This document shows, one piece after another, positions 14,548 to 23,636 of a stretch of DNA of 33,741 nt. Position 1 is the stretch's first letter; each line of letters begins with the position of its first letter. Origin of the DNA: Elusimicrobiota bacterium (GTDB lineage Bacteria; Elusimicrobiota; UBA8919); contig DMMW01000056.1 in NCBI GenBank assembly GCA_003452965.1, positions 1 to 33,741 on the forward strand, read 5' to 3'. The notes beneath the pieces are model-generated. The model worked only from the letters and a program-made list of their open reading frames with translations. It was not told the DNA's origin and made no database searches. Made by a program: the position numbers and the translations under genes.

Positions 14548-15537
14548 ATGAGATTTGCCGATCCAATTTATTTATTGTTTCTGTTAATAATACCTTTGTT
14601 GGTATTTTATTATTTTAAAAGGTTTAAAAAACCAACTATAAAATATCCCGAGTTGGAATCTATAAAATTATCGTTTAACCAGCAAAAAACAAAGATAAAA
14701 GAATGGCTGCCTGTAATTTTAAGGTTGGTTGTGTTATCTTTTATAATTTTTGCGTTAGCTAGACCGCAAAGCGGCCAAAAAGGTGAGGAAATACTGACAA
14801 AAGGCGTGGACATCATATTATGTCTTGATACATCTACGAGTATGCGTGCCGAGGATTTCAAACCCAACAACAGATTCTATGTAGCAAAAAAATCTGCAGA
14901 GGAATTTGTAAAAGGCCGCAAACATGACAGGATAGGTGTTGTTGTTTTTTCTGCGTTAGCATTTACGCAATGTCCACTTACGCTGGATTACGGAGCGCTT
15001 ATAGATTTTCTCGATAAAACAGAGATTGGTATGACGCAGACAGACGGAACAGCAATCGGTTCTGCAATAGTAACAAGTTTAAACAGATTGAGAGAAAGTA
15101 ATGCGAAAAGCAAAATAATCATACTCCTTACCGATGGCAGAAATAATACAGGTGAAATAGATCCGATAACAGCAGCTAAGACCGCATCAGCTATAGATGT
15201 AAAGATTTATACTATCGGTGCCGGTGTACCCGGGGGCGCTCTTTACCCCGTTGACGATCCTATATTCGGAAGGAGATATGTGAAAATTCAGGATGATTTG
15301 GATGAGGCAACACTTTCCGAGATTGCACATATTACCGAAGGCGCATATTTTAGAGCGACATCACCTGAAGGATTGAAAAACATATTCAAGCAAATAGATA
15401 AAATGGAAAAAACGGAAATAAAGAGCAAGGAATTTACGGAATACACTGAACTTTATTTATATTTTCTTTTTCCTGCGCTATTGTTATTTTTAGCGGAACT
15501 TTTTTTAAAAAACACGGTATTAAGGAGAATACCTTGA
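14548..15537 (+). CDS. batA: BatA, vWA-domain membrane protein
   Basis: A 329-aa protein with two N-terminal membrane helices (5-23, 55-71), a vWA domain and a C-terminal helix (about 306-322). The metal-ion-dependent adhesion site is complete: DTSTS (94-98), T168 in TDGTAIG, and D196 in LLTDG. BatA proteins form a membrane complex with other Bat proteins, linked to aerotolerance and stress or virulence in Bacteroides and Leptospira; the biochemical role is unknown. It overlaps batB by 4 bp (TTGA). The 62-bp upstream gap holds a short CTGTATTC repeat and no clear ribosome site. Confidence 0.92.
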   Translation: MRFADPIYLLFLLIIPLLVFYYFKRFKKPTIKYPELESIKLSFNQQKTKIKEWLPVILRLVVLSFIIFALARPQSGQKGEEILTKGVDIILCLDTSTSMRAEDFKPNNRFYVAKKSAEEFVKGRKHDRIGVVVFSALAFTQCPLTLDYGALIDFLDKTEIGMTQTDGTAIGSAIVTSLNRLRESNAKSKIIILLTDGRNNTGEIDPITAAKTASAIDVKIYTIGAGVPGGALYPVDDPIFGRRYVKIQDDLDEATLSEIAHITEGAYFRATSPEGLKNIFKQIDKMEKTEIKSKEFTEYTELYLYFLFPALLLFLAELFLKNTVLRRIP

Positions 15538-16544
15538 GATTTTCTAATTCTATATATTTATTATTGTTGTTACTAATTCCTTTAGTTGCAATGTTTTTTG
15601 TATATGCCGCCAAATTGAGAAAAAAAAATCTTCAAAAATTAGGCAATTTGAAATTATTGGAGAAACTATCAGATTCGCTGAATTATAAAGTCAGAAAGGT
15701 GAAAACATTATTGTTGGTTGTTTCACTGTTTTTCATAATTATTACAATTGCCGGTCCCCAATTCGGCAAAAGAATGAAAGAGGTTAAAAGAAGCGGACGG
15801 GATATAATAGTTGCAATTGACTGTTCAAAAAGCATGTTAGCGGAGGATATAAAGCCTAACAGATTGTTAAAGTCAAAAAATGAACTCTCAACATTAATCG
15901 ATAGATTGCAAGGCGATAGAATCGGGATAATAGCTTTTGCAGGGACCGCATTTGTACAATGTCCATTAACATTAGATTACGGTTCGGCGAAGATGTTTTT
16001 GAATTTAATAGATTCTAATCTTATACCATATCCCGGAACGGCAATAGGCAAAGCAATTGAACTGTCTATTAAGAGTTTTTCACAGAAAGAAAGAAAATAT
16101 AAGGTTTTAATTCTTTTAACTGACGGTGAAGATCATAAAAGTAATCCGTTAGATACAGCTGATGAAGCAAAAAAAGAAGGAATTATTATATATACGATTG
16201 GTATCGGAACTCCAGAGGGTGACGTTATTCCGGTAAAAGATGAAAATAACAATGTCGTCGGATATACAAAAGACAAGAATCAACAAACGGTTATGTCCAA
16301 ACTTGATGAGACAACCCTGCAAAAGATAGCATTGGTTACAGGCGGTAAGTATTACCGTTCAACAAGCGGAGAGTTAGAAGTTGATAGAATATATGAAGAG
16401 ATTTCTTTAATGGAGAAGAAGGAACTAAAAAGCATGTCCTTCAGCCAATACGAACATAGATTCCAGTATTTTTTAATAATAGTATTCTTGCTTTTAGCAG
16501 TAGAATTTATTTTATCCGAAAGAAAAAGATATGAGAATAATTAA
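15534..16544 (+). CDS. batB: BatB, vWA-domain membrane protein
   Basis: A 336-aa homologue of BatA, starting at TTG 15534 with an AAGGAG site (15522-15527). It has membrane helices near 5-25 and 57-73 and a C-terminal helix. The MIDAS motif is DCSKS (96-100), with PGTAIGKA and LLTDGEDH completing the site. The two shared framing motifs, AEDIKPNR and FVQCPLTLDYG, are also in BatA, showing duplication. BatA and BatB probably assemble together in the inner membrane with the MoxR ATPase below. The end overlaps batC by 14 bp. Confidence 0.92.
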   Translation: MRFSNSIYLLLLLLIPLVAMFFVYAAKLRKKNLQKLGNLKLLEKLSDSLNYKVRKVKTLLLVVSLFFIIITIAGPQFGKRMKEVKRSGRDIIVAIDCSKSMLAEDIKPNRLLKSKNELSTLIDRLQGDRIGIIAFAGTAFVQCPLTLDYGSAKMFLNLIDSNLIPYPGTAIGKAIELSIKSFSQKERKYKVLILLTDGEDHKSNPLDTADEAKKEGIIIYTIGIGTPEGDVIPVKDENNNVVGYTKDKNQQTVMSKLDETTLQKIALVTGGKYYRSTSGELEVDRIYEEISLMEKKELKSMSFSQYEHRFQYFLIIVFLLLAVEFILSERKRYENN

Positions 16545-17250
16545 TTTGAAAAAATCTAATTTTGCGCTACTCGGAATATTATTATTTTTAATAAATATAT
16601 CCGAAGCAAGTTTTAGAAGCAAAATAAATAAAGGAAACAGCCATTTCAAAGATGGGAAATACGACAAAGCATTAGAATCATACAGGGATGCCCAGATATC
16701 GGCGCCGGAAAGACCGGAATTGCATTTTAACTTAGGGGATGTTTTGTATAAAAGTGAAAATTATGAGGAAGCGATACAGGAATTTCAGAAAGCAACTTAT
16801 AGTAAAGATATTTCAATTCAGTCAAAAAGTTATTATAATATGGGCAATTGTCTATATAAAAGCGGGAAACTTCCCGAATCTATAATTTACTATAAAAAAG
16901 CCCTTGAATTGAATCCAAAAGACAATGATGCCAAATATAATATTGAATTTGTCCAGAAGAAAATAAAAGACAATATGGATAAAAACAAACAGCAAGGGCA
17001 GCAACAGGAGCAGCAAAAACAAAATCAACAAAAAGACCAGCAGCAAAAGGACAAGGAAAAAGACGATAAGGACAAAGACAAGAAAGAAGAGAAACAGGAA
17101 TCACAGGAACAGGATAAAAAGAAAAAGGAAATGTCGAAAGAGGATGCCGAAAGGATACTGGAATCGATGAAAGACCAGGAAAAAAAGGGGATGGAAAAAA
17201 AGCAAAAAATGGCGGTTCCTAATATTCCTGTCCCTGCAGAAGACTGGTGA
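16531..17250 (+). CDS. batC: BatC, periplasmic TPR protein
   Basis: A 239-aa exported protein: signal peptide (1-26), then about three TPRs (31-140, e.g. YNMGNCLYKSGKLPESIIYY). A highly charged low-complexity tail (about 150-215), almost only Q, K, D and E, precedes a final VPNIPVPAEDW. Short TPR proteins with such tails are typical BatC partners of BatB. The tail is probably disordered and may be a linker. The start lies inside the end of batB, consistent with co-translation. Confidence 0.85.
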   Translation: MRIINLKKSNFALLGILLFLINISEASFRSKINKGNSHFKDGKYDKALESYRDAQISAPERPELHFNLGDVLYKSENYEEAIQEFQKATYSKDISIQSKSYYNMGNCLYKSGKLPESIIYYKKALELNPKDNDAKYNIEFVQKKIKDNMDKNKQQGQQQEQQKQNQQKDQQQKDKEKDDKDKDKKEEKQESQEQDKKKKEMSKEDAERILESMKDQEKKGMEKKQKMAVPNIPVPAEDW

Positions 17251-17266
17251 ACAAGATAGTTCGATT

Positions 17267-17306
17267 GTGGGATGGTGGGATGGTGGGATGGTGGGATGGT
17301 GAGATA
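17267..17306 (+). repeat. GTGGGATG minisatellite (G4 motif)
   Basis: Four perfect 8-bp units GTGGGATG (17267-17298) and a fifth degenerate one. Each carries GGG and successive runs are 5 bases apart, so the coding-strand RNA fits a G3N5 x4 quadruplex pattern. Flanking AGATAGTTCGATTGTG (17254-17269) and CACAATCG...CTATCT (17338-17368) are partly complementary. Confidence 0.75.
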
Positions 17307-17395
17307 GTTCATATAGATAGATTAATTATTTATCATAGCACAATCGCGCAATCGCACTACCGCACTATCTGACAATTTTTAACTCAAAAAGTATT

Positions 17396-19183
17396 ATGAA
17401 ATTTAGCAAAAATATTATATTTTTATCAATTGTTTGTTTACTAATTAGCGTAAAGCTTTATTCGCAGGAAATAACTATAAATGCAAGCATTGATAAAAAT
17501 ACATTATCGCTTAATGATCAATTAAATTTACAGGTTACCGTTTCAGGAAATGCTTCAGGACTTCCAAAACCTAATATTCCTCAAATACCTGGATTTTCAA
17601 TATATTCAAGCGGGACCTCTCAGAATGTATCTATAGTAAACGGACAGGTATCATCGTCTTTAATTTATAATTATGTTTTAGTACCTAATTCGGCTGGAAA
17701 ATTTACAATTGAGCCGATAACCATTGATTTTAAGGGTAATACTTATAAAACTAATTCAATAGCGGTAGAGGTAGTTCAGGGACAAGTTCAGCAATCACCG
17801 CAGCAATCATCACCGGAGCAAGTTCAAACAACTTCACAAAAGACAGAAGACGTATTTATAACCGCGACAGTTGACAAAAAAACAGCATATGTTAACGAAC
17901 AGATAACGCTTTCGTTTAAGTTTTTCAGAAGTGTTCAGATATTTTCACGGCCTGAATACCAACCACCTAATACAAACGGTTTCTGGAGCGAAGATTTACC
18001 GCCGCAGAAGGAATATATGACAATGATTGACGGGAAAAAATATGCAGTTACAGAGGTTAAGACAGCTCTATTCCCAACCTCGGCCGGAAAATTTACTATA
18101 GGTAGCGCTATGTTGCGTTGCGGCATAAGGGATTTTTCACGAAACGATCCTTTTAACGACGATTTCTTTAGCAGTTTCTTTTCGCAGGGTAAAACTAAGG
18201 TATTAAACACCAATCCGATAGAAATTACAGTTTTGCCTCTTCCCGCAGCAAAACCCAAAAATTTCAAAGGTGCGGTTGGTAAATATAAAATTTCAGCATC
18301 TTTAGACAAAACTAAAACCCAGACTAACCAGCCGATAACGTTAACTGTGACAATATCTGGTAAAGGAAATATAAAATCTATACCGGAAATTGATTTTAAT
18401 GGCTTGGATAGTTTTAAGAAATATGAAACATTAAGTTCAATAAACATTTCAAAAGAGAATTATATAGTTACCGGTTCAAGAAGTTTTAAGAAAATTATTG
18501 TATCAAAAACAGCCGGAAAGCAAACTATTCCTTCATTTGAATTTGTTTATTTTGATACTGAAGACAAAACTTACAGAACAGTTAATACGAACGCAATACA
18601 GATAGATGTTGCCCAGGGACCAAAGGAAGAGTATACCGCAACAGCGATACAGGCTGAAGGCGTGAAAGTTTTGGCACAGGATATTAGTTTTATTAAAACA
18701 AATGTTGACATAATAAATCAAAAACCTATATATAAAAATATATTTTTTATTATTCTTCAGATTTTACCATTTTTGACATTAATATCCGTATGGAGATACA
18801 AAACCTACAAAGAAAAATTACTTTTTGATATAGGATATGCTCGCAATTCAAAAGCATATAAGACGGCAAAGAAAAAAATAATCAACTTAAAGAAATCTAT
18901 TAAGAAAAATGAAATTCCGGATTGTCACTCGATAATATTTGATACATTAATATCATATCTTGCCGATAAATTAAATGTATCTTCTGCAGGAATGACTTCG
19001 GGACAAGTACAAACGGAACTTATAAATCGTAGTATCACCGATGATATTATAAGGAATATAATTTCAATTTGGGAAGAGTGCGACTTGATAAGATTTGCAC
19101 CCTCAAAATCAAAAAAAATAAATATAGAGACTACTATAAATAAAATTGAGGAAATAATAAATAGTCTGGAGAAAAAATTGTGA
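17396..19183 (+). CDS. batD: BatD, oxygen-tolerance family protein
   Basis: A 595-aa BatD. It has a signal peptide (1-24 ending LYSQ) and several Ig-like beta domains, each with a K-x-x-x-x-(L/V)-N-(D/E)-Q start (SIDKNTLSLNDQLNL near 35; TVDKKTAYVNEQITL near 160; a third near 300, SLDKTKTQTNQPITL). A membrane helix follows at about 448-467, then a cytoplasmic domain ending in WEECDLIRFAPSKSKK. The large periplasmic part presumably contacts BatA, BatB and BatC. It ends in a 4-bp GTGA overlap with batE. Confidence 0.9.
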   Translation: MKFSKNIIFLSIVCLLISVKLYSQEITINASIDKNTLSLNDQLNLQVTVSGNASGLPKPNIPQIPGFSIYSSGTSQNVSIVNGQVSSSLIYNYVLVPNSAGKFTIEPITIDFKGNTYKTNSIAVEVVQGQVQQSPQQSSPEQVQTTSQKTEDVFITATVDKKTAYVNEQITLSFKFFRSVQIFSRPEYQPPNTNGFWSEDLPPQKEYMTMIDGKKYAVTEVKTALFPTSAGKFTIGSAMLRCGIRDFSRNDPFNDDFFSSFFSQGKTKVLNTNPIEITVLPLPAAKPKNFKGAVGKYKISASLDKTKTQTNQPITLTVTISGKGNIKSIPEIDFNGLDSFKKYETLSSINISKENYIVTGSRSFKKIIVSKTAGKQTIPSFEFVYFDTEDKTYRTVNTNAIQIDVAQGPKEEYTATAIQAEGVKVLAQDISFIKTNVDIINQKPIYKNIFFIILQILPFLTLISVWRYKTYKEKLLFDIGYARNSKAYKTAKKKIINLKKSIKKNEIPDCHSIIFDTLISYLADKLNVSSAGMTSGQVQTELINRSITDDIIRNIISIWEECDLIRFAPSKSKKINIETTINKIEEIINSLEKKL

Positions 19184-19926
19184 GATATTTAAAAAAAGCA
19201 ATAATTATATCAATATTAATAATGTTATCAAATAGTATTTATTCCCAGACACCCAAGGAATTATTTGATACTGCTAACCGGCATTATCAGGATGGGCAAT
19301 ATAAGGAATCAATATCAAATTATGAATCTATTGTGCATCAAGGGATTGTAAATTCCAATGTCTTTTATAACCTTGGTAATGCATATTTCAAAGATAAACA
19401 GACCGGTAAAGCAATTATAAATTATGAAAGGGCTTTTCGGTTAAAACCGTACGACAAAGATACCAGAGCTAACCTAAAATTTATCCGTTCAATGATAAAG
19501 GACGACGGAGGGATTCTATTTAATATAGATATTTTGAGTTTGAATCAGCTTTTTATCATATTCTGTATTTTGACATGGTTTATGGTCGGAATGATAATCT
19601 TAGATTTTTTCGTAAAACAAAATTTCATATGGAGTTTTATTTATAATGCAAAAATATTTTTTATTATTTGTTTGATATTAAACTCGGTTTGGTTAATAAG
19701 CAAGTTTTATCAGGAAAAGAGCATAGATTACGCGATTGTTATATCAGAGACACATGCAAAGAACGGTCCTGGCAACGATTATTCAGTCGGATTTTCATTA
19801 CCCGAAGGGAAAAAAGTTATTATTTTAGGTAAAGAAAACGATTGGATTGCAATAGGTCTGAAAAAGGAAGGACTAAAGGGCTGGGTGGAAGATAAAACGA
19901 TAGAAAGAATAGCACGATTCAATTAA
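19180..19926 (+). CDS. batE: BatE, TPR and SH3-like domain protein
   Basis: A 248-aa protein beginning at GTG 19180. It has a signal peptide (1-23), TPRs (about 24-110, e.g. FYNLGNAYFKDKQTGKAIIN), two membrane helices (about 120-143 and 158-176), and a bacterial SH3-like domain (about 185-245) with HAKNGPGNDYSVGFSLPEG and the closing GLKGWVED. This TPR-TM-TM-SH3 order is the usual BatE layout. The operon appears to end here; a nested hairpin (19928-19962) follows but has no T-run. Confidence 0.9.
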   Translation: MRYLKKAIIISILIMLSNSIYSQTPKELFDTANRHYQDGQYKESISNYESIVHQGIVNSNVFYNLGNAYFKDKQTGKAIINYERAFRLKPYDKDTRANLKFIRSMIKDDGGILFNIDILSLNQLFIIFCILTWFMVGMIILDFFVKQNFIWSFIYNAKIFFIICLILNSVWLISKFYQEKSIDYAIVISETHAKNGPGNDYSVGFSLPEGKKVIILGKENDWIAIGLKKEGLKGWVEDKTIERIARFN

Positions 19927-19954
19927 CCCTAAAACGCTTTAACTCTTAGGAGAG

Positions 19955-19982
19955 TTGATTTTAGAGTAAAATGTTGTATAAT
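19955..19982 (+). promoter_or_regulatory. Promoter of the GNAT-type gene
   Basis: TTGATT (19955-19960), 16 bp, TATAAT (19977-19982). The transcript would start near 19989, only about 10 nt before the GTG at 19999. Confidence 0.55.
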
Positions 19983-19998
19983 TTTCAAAGGTAACCAT

Positions 19999-21120
19999 GT
20001 GATAGAAATAAGAGAAGTTAAATCAAAGAACGATTTAAAACAATTCATCAATTTTCCATATCAACTATATAAAGGAAATGAATATTGGATACCATCATTG
20101 AAATTTGACGAATTCAATACTCTTTGGTGGGATAAGAATCCTGCTTTTGAATACTGTGAAGCACGATATTGGGTTGCAGTCAAAAACAATAAAATAGTTG
20201 GAAGAATAGCCGGGATTATCAATAAAAAATATATAGAAATTTGGAAAAATAAATATATTAGATTCGGTTGGTTTGATTTTATTGATGATGAAGAAGTATC
20301 AAGAGTTCTTTTAAACACTGTTGAAAATTGGGCAAAAGAAGAAGGATTAACCGGTGTACATGGGCCGTTAGGCTTTACTGATTTAGACCGTGAAGGTATG
20401 TTGATTGAGGGTTTCAATGAATTGGGTACAATGGCAACAAACTATAATTATCTATATTATCTTTCGCATATGGAAAAATATGGTTATAAAAAGGATGCCG
20501 ACTGGATTGAATATGAGGTAAAGGTACCTTTAGAAATACCGGAAAAAGTCGAAAGAATTTCACAAATAATGCTTAAGAAGTTAAAACTTAAACTTCTTGA
20601 TGCAAAAAAACCTAAAGATATCTTGAAATATGCAAAAGGTATATTTGAATTAATAAACGAAGCATATGAAAATTTATACGGTGTTGTTCCGCTTACAGAA
20701 AAACAGATAGAATCATACATCAAACAGTATTTCGGGTTTATTAGTCCTGATTATGTTAAGGTTATAGTTGATGAAGAAGATAAAGTTGCCGCATTTCTTA
20801 TAGGCATGCCTTCACTATCAAGGGCATTACAGCGGTCAAATGGAAAATTATTCCCTTTTGGTTTTATTCATTTATTGAGAGCGTTAAAAAAACCCAAATA
20901 TATAGATTTATGTCTTATTGCAGTCAGGCCATCTCTACAGGGGAAAGGTGTAAATGCACTTTTAATGACAGAAATTACCAAATCTAGCATAAAAAATCTT
21001 ATAATATCCGCCGAAACAAACCCTGAATTAGAAACCAACTCCAAAGTCCAAAGCCATTGGAAGCTTTATGATGTACGGCAACATAAAAGAAGACGGTGTT
21101 TCTTGAAAATATTAGCGTAG
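19999..21120 (+). CDS. GNAT-superfamily protein (YghO-like)
   Basis: A 373-aa protein starting with GTG. The first 60 residues (IREVKSKNDLKQFINFPYQL, then YKGNEYWIPSL) and the middle segment VHGPLGFTDLDREGMLIEGF are typical of a large family of N-acyltransferase-like proteins related to E. coli YghO. The C-terminal half has the GNAT acyl-CoA-binding pattern (LCLIAVRPSLQGKGVNALL). The substrate is unknown. It has its own promoter and is followed closely (12 bp) by a lipoprotein hydrolase, probably in one transcript. Confidence 0.7.
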   Translation: MIEIREVKSKNDLKQFINFPYQLYKGNEYWIPSLKFDEFNTLWWDKNPAFEYCEARYWVAVKNNKIVGRIAGIINKKYIEIWKNKYIRFGWFDFIDDEEVSRVLLNTVENWAKEEGLTGVHGPLGFTDLDREGMLIEGFNELGTMATNYNYLYYLSHMEKYGYKKDADWIEYEVKVPLEIPEKVERISQIMLKKLKLKLLDAKKPKDILKYAKGIFELINEAYENLYGVVPLTEKQIESYIKQYFGFISPDYVKVIVDEEDKVAAFLIGMPSLSRALQRSNGKLFPFGFIHLLRALKKPKYIDLCLIAVRPSLQGKGVNALLMTEITKSSIKNLIISAETNPELETNSKVQSHWKLYDVRQHKRRRCFLKILA

Positions 21121-21132
21121 AAAATATCAGTT

Positions 21133-21918
21133 ATGGCAGAAAGAAATAAAATATATTTTGAAATAATATTGTTATTGTATTTCGCTTTTTTAACAACAAC
21201 ATTTATTTCTTGCAAAAATAAAATTACTGCTCAGGCAGAAGATAATGCGAAATTTATTGCTTCTAACGGTTTAATATCAACAGGAAAATTTGTCTCGCCA
21301 AAAAATCCGAGTAAATTGACATTTATAATGCTTCATGGCTTAGGAAGTTCGAAAGAAGAATGGTTTACTTTTGCCGATAAGCTGGCAGCAAAAGGTTATG
21401 GCTATTTTGCTTATGATTTGAGAGGCCATAACGAAAGCATAAAAGACAAAGCAGGCAATATAATATCTTATAAGTCTTTTTTTAATATCGGTCCGGATTC
21501 AGAGTGGGAATTAATGATAAGAGATTTGGATTATGCAATAAAATATCTTAGACGCAAAGGTATAAAAAAAGAAAATATAGGAATAATGGGCGCAAGTTTG
21601 GGAGCTAATATAGCACTTATTTATGCAAGCAAACATGAATTTATAAAAAAAATAGTGCTATTATCGCCAGGACTTCAATATGCCGGACTTTATACGGCGA
21701 ATGCAATGAAAAATTATAATAACAGAAAAATATTAATAGCCGCATCCCCGAAGGATCAATATCCGTATGAAAGTTCAGTTTATTTGGCTGATATAGCAAA
21801 AAAACAAAAAGATGATATTGAGTTTTTATCCGAGAGCGGTTCAAAATACGGTGTGCACGGTGTGCAAATGTTTGACGGTAAGTTTGACAATAAAATTATA
21901 GATTGGGTGGAAAAATGA
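21133..21918 (+). CDS. Lipoprotein alpha/beta hydrolase
   Basis: A 261-aa serine hydrolase of the alpha/beta fold with a lipobox TFISC (Cys27) after a hydrophobic N-terminus, so it is probably membrane-anchored outside the cytoplasm. Catalytic elements: oxyanion HG dipeptide in MLHGLGSS (67-73), nucleophile elbow GASLG (Ser155), acid Asp208 in ASPKDQYP, and His242 in YGVHGVQ. Natural substrate unknown; carboxylesterase or peptidase-like activity is possible. Its TGA overlaps the ATG of the next gene (ATGA). Confidence 0.85.
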   Translation: MAERNKIYFEIILLLYFAFLTTTFISCKNKITAQAEDNAKFIASNGLISTGKFVSPKNPSKLTFIMLHGLGSSKEEWFTFADKLAAKGYGYFAYDLRGHNESIKDKAGNIISYKSFFNIGPDSEWELMIRDLDYAIKYLRRKGIKKENIGIMGASLGANIALIYASKHEFIKKIVLLSPGLQYAGLYTANAMKNYNNRKILIAASPKDQYPYESSVYLADIAKKQKDDIEFLSESGSKYGVHGVQMFDGKFDNKIIDWVEK

Positions 21919-22832
21919 TTAAAACAAATGAGAGAAATGTGGACGGATTAAATTTGAAAATAGTATATTTAGGAAATCTAATAATCGGCATAACTACTGA
22001 TGTAGGTCCAAGGATTTCGTATCTTGCAAGCGCGAGGCGGCCTGATTTTAATTTGTTCAGAATACTGCCTGAAGGCGGTTTTGAAACAACGGAAGGTTTT
22101 TGGAAAAATCTCGGCGGGCATCGGTTATGGAGCGCTCCTGAATCATTACCGCGAACATATTCTTTGGATGACAAACCGATAAAAATAGAGGTTGAGCCAG
22201 ATACTATAACTATTTATAGTAATCCTGAACATAAAAATTCAATCCAAAAAGAAATAATTATTAAATCAATCGGAAAAATGAGTTTACAGGTCACACATAA
22301 AATTAAAAATATAGGAAGATGGCCGATAAAACTGAGTTGCTGGGCTATATCCGCGATGAGACAGAATGGATTTGCAATAATACCTTTCAGTCCGTCAAGT
22401 ATAAGCCAGCACGGGCTTCCGCCCGATAGACATATTTCCCTATGGCCATATACGGATATTTCGGACAGCAGATTAGTTTTTGATGGCGAATATATATTTA
22501 TAAAACAAAATCCTAAAATTAAAAAACCGTTTAAGTTAGGTACCGAAGCCAATCCGGGTTGGGTGGCTTATTGGATAGACGGCACAATGTTTGTAAAAAA
22601 ATTTAAGGAAGAAAAACAAGAATATCCGGATTTTAACTGCAATGTTGAAGTTTACACCAATCCTGATATTTTGGAGATTGAAACAGCAGGTCCTCTAAAA
22701 ATAATTGAACCATCAAGATATGCTGTACATACCGAAATCTGGACTGTTTTAAACGTTGGAAAATTAAAACCTGAATCCAAATATGTAGGAAAGATAAGTG
22801 GAAAGTTAGAAGTCAAGGTTTCCCATTCTTGA
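21915..22832 (+). CDS. DUF4380-like protein, galactose-mutarotase fold
   Basis: A 305-aa protein. The start at 21915 is chosen because it overlaps the upstream stop (ATGA) and has GGGTGG just before it; an in-frame TTG at 21903 is less likely. The segment NLGGHRLWSAPESLPRTY (about 66-83) and the following beta-rich sequence match the DUF4380 family, whose fold resembles aldose-1-epimerases. No signal peptide, so cytoplasmic. Possible sugar binding or isomerisation is inferred from the fold. Confidence 0.65.
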   Translation: MIKTNERNVDGLNLKIVYLGNLIIGITTDVGPRISYLASARRPDFNLFRILPEGGFETTEGFWKNLGGHRLWSAPESLPRTYSLDDKPIKIEVEPDTITIYSNPEHKNSIQKEIIIKSIGKMSLQVTHKIKNIGRWPIKLSCWAISAMRQNGFAIIPFSPSSISQHGLPPDRHISLWPYTDISDSRLVFDGEYIFIKQNPKIKKPFKLGTEANPGWVAYWIDGTMFVKKFKEEKQEYPDFNCNVEVYTNPDILEIETAGPLKIIEPSRYAVHTEIWTVLNVGKLKPESKYVGKISGKLEVKVSHS

Positions 22833-22856
22833 TATTTAACTGAATTTAAGTATAAT
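22829..22856 (+). promoter_or_regulatory. Promoter of the small-protein/NTase pair
   Basis: TTGATA (22829-22834), 16 bp, TATAAT (22851-22856), with a start point near 22863 and the ATG at 22892. It overlaps the end of the DUF4380-like gene. Confidence 0.6.
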
Positions 22857-22891
22857 TTCTATTAGAAAAAAACTAAAAGCGGGAAAATTCT

Positions 22892-23110
22892 ATGAGAATA
22901 ATAAAAGAAGGTATACACAATGGTAGGAAAGTGGTAGTTGGTATCGGTACATATGAAGAGGTAGAATCTTTAAATAAGGTAAAAGATTTTGAGACAGCTC
23001 TTAACCTATTGGCAACTATTAGAAAAACAAGGAGAACTTTTTTTAATCAGAAAAACGAATCCAATGAAGTTGATAGAAAAATAATGGGTAAAAGAAGAAA
23101 AAGTAAATAG
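22892..23110 (+). CDS. Small protein paired with a nucleotidyltransferase (possible antitoxin)
   Basis: A 72-aa protein with an N-terminal strand-rich part (IIKEGIHNGRKVVVGIGTYE) and a basic C-terminus (KIMGKRRKSK). No recognised domain. It has its own promoter and lies 12 bp before a nucleotidyltransferase gene of the kind found in toxin-antitoxin-type pairs, so it may be the cognate partner; this is by position only. Confidence 0.5.
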   Translation: MRIIKEGIHNGRKVVVGIGTYEEVESLNKVKDFETALNLLATIRKTRRTFFNQKNESNEVDRKIMGKRRKSK

Positions 23111-23122
23111 ATAGAATAATAA

Positions 23123-23581
23123 ATGGAAAGAGAAAAACAAGTAGAAAACGATTATAGGGATTTTATAGAACTGTTAAATAAAAATAATGCTGAGTACCTT
23201 ATTTTGGGTGCATACTCAGTTATATACCATACTAATACGCCGAGAGAGACGCTGGATATAGATTTTTGGATAAAAAAAACGGAAGATAATGCAGCGAAAG
23301 TTGCGAAAGCAATAAAAGAATTCAATGGATTGGATATAGATAAGAAAGATCTTTTAGAAGAGAAAGGAATAGTATTTATAGGTAAAGAACCAAATAAAAT
23401 AGATATATTTAATGAACAAGCAGACTTGTCGTTTGATAAAGCATACAAACGTAAGAAAATAGGAACATTTAAGGGCATGACTGCTTATTTCATTTCAAAA
23501 GTGGATTTACTTAAATTAAAAGAATATTTTGGTAGAGAACAGGATATTAAAGACATCAAAAGGCTTAAAAAAATCCCCTAA
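23123..23581 (+). CDS. Nucleotidyltransferase of the AbiEii/MNT-related type
   Basis: A 152-aa protein with the pattern LILGAYSVIYHTNTPRETLD (26-45) followed by D45-I-D47, an NTase active site in which a G-A/G-x loop precedes the D-x-D metal ligands. Proteins of this type (annotated as nucleotidyltransferase or AbiEii-like) often occur as two-gene modules with a short upstream partner, as here. It may be a toxin, an antitoxin, or simply a modifying enzyme. It is the last plus-strand gene before the convergent exporter genes. Confidence 0.65.
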   Translation: MEREKQVENDYRDFIELLNKNNAEYLILGAYSVIYHTNTPRETLDIDFWIKKTEDNAAKVAKAIKEFNGLDIDKKDLLEEKGIVFIGKEPNKIDIFNEQADLSFDKAYKRKKIGTFKGMTAYFISKVDLLKLKEYFGREQDIKDIKRLKKIP

Positions 23582-23636
23582 AACTCTATATCGCAATAAC
23601 CCTAAAAACGCTATTTATACTTTTTCGCAGGGAGCT

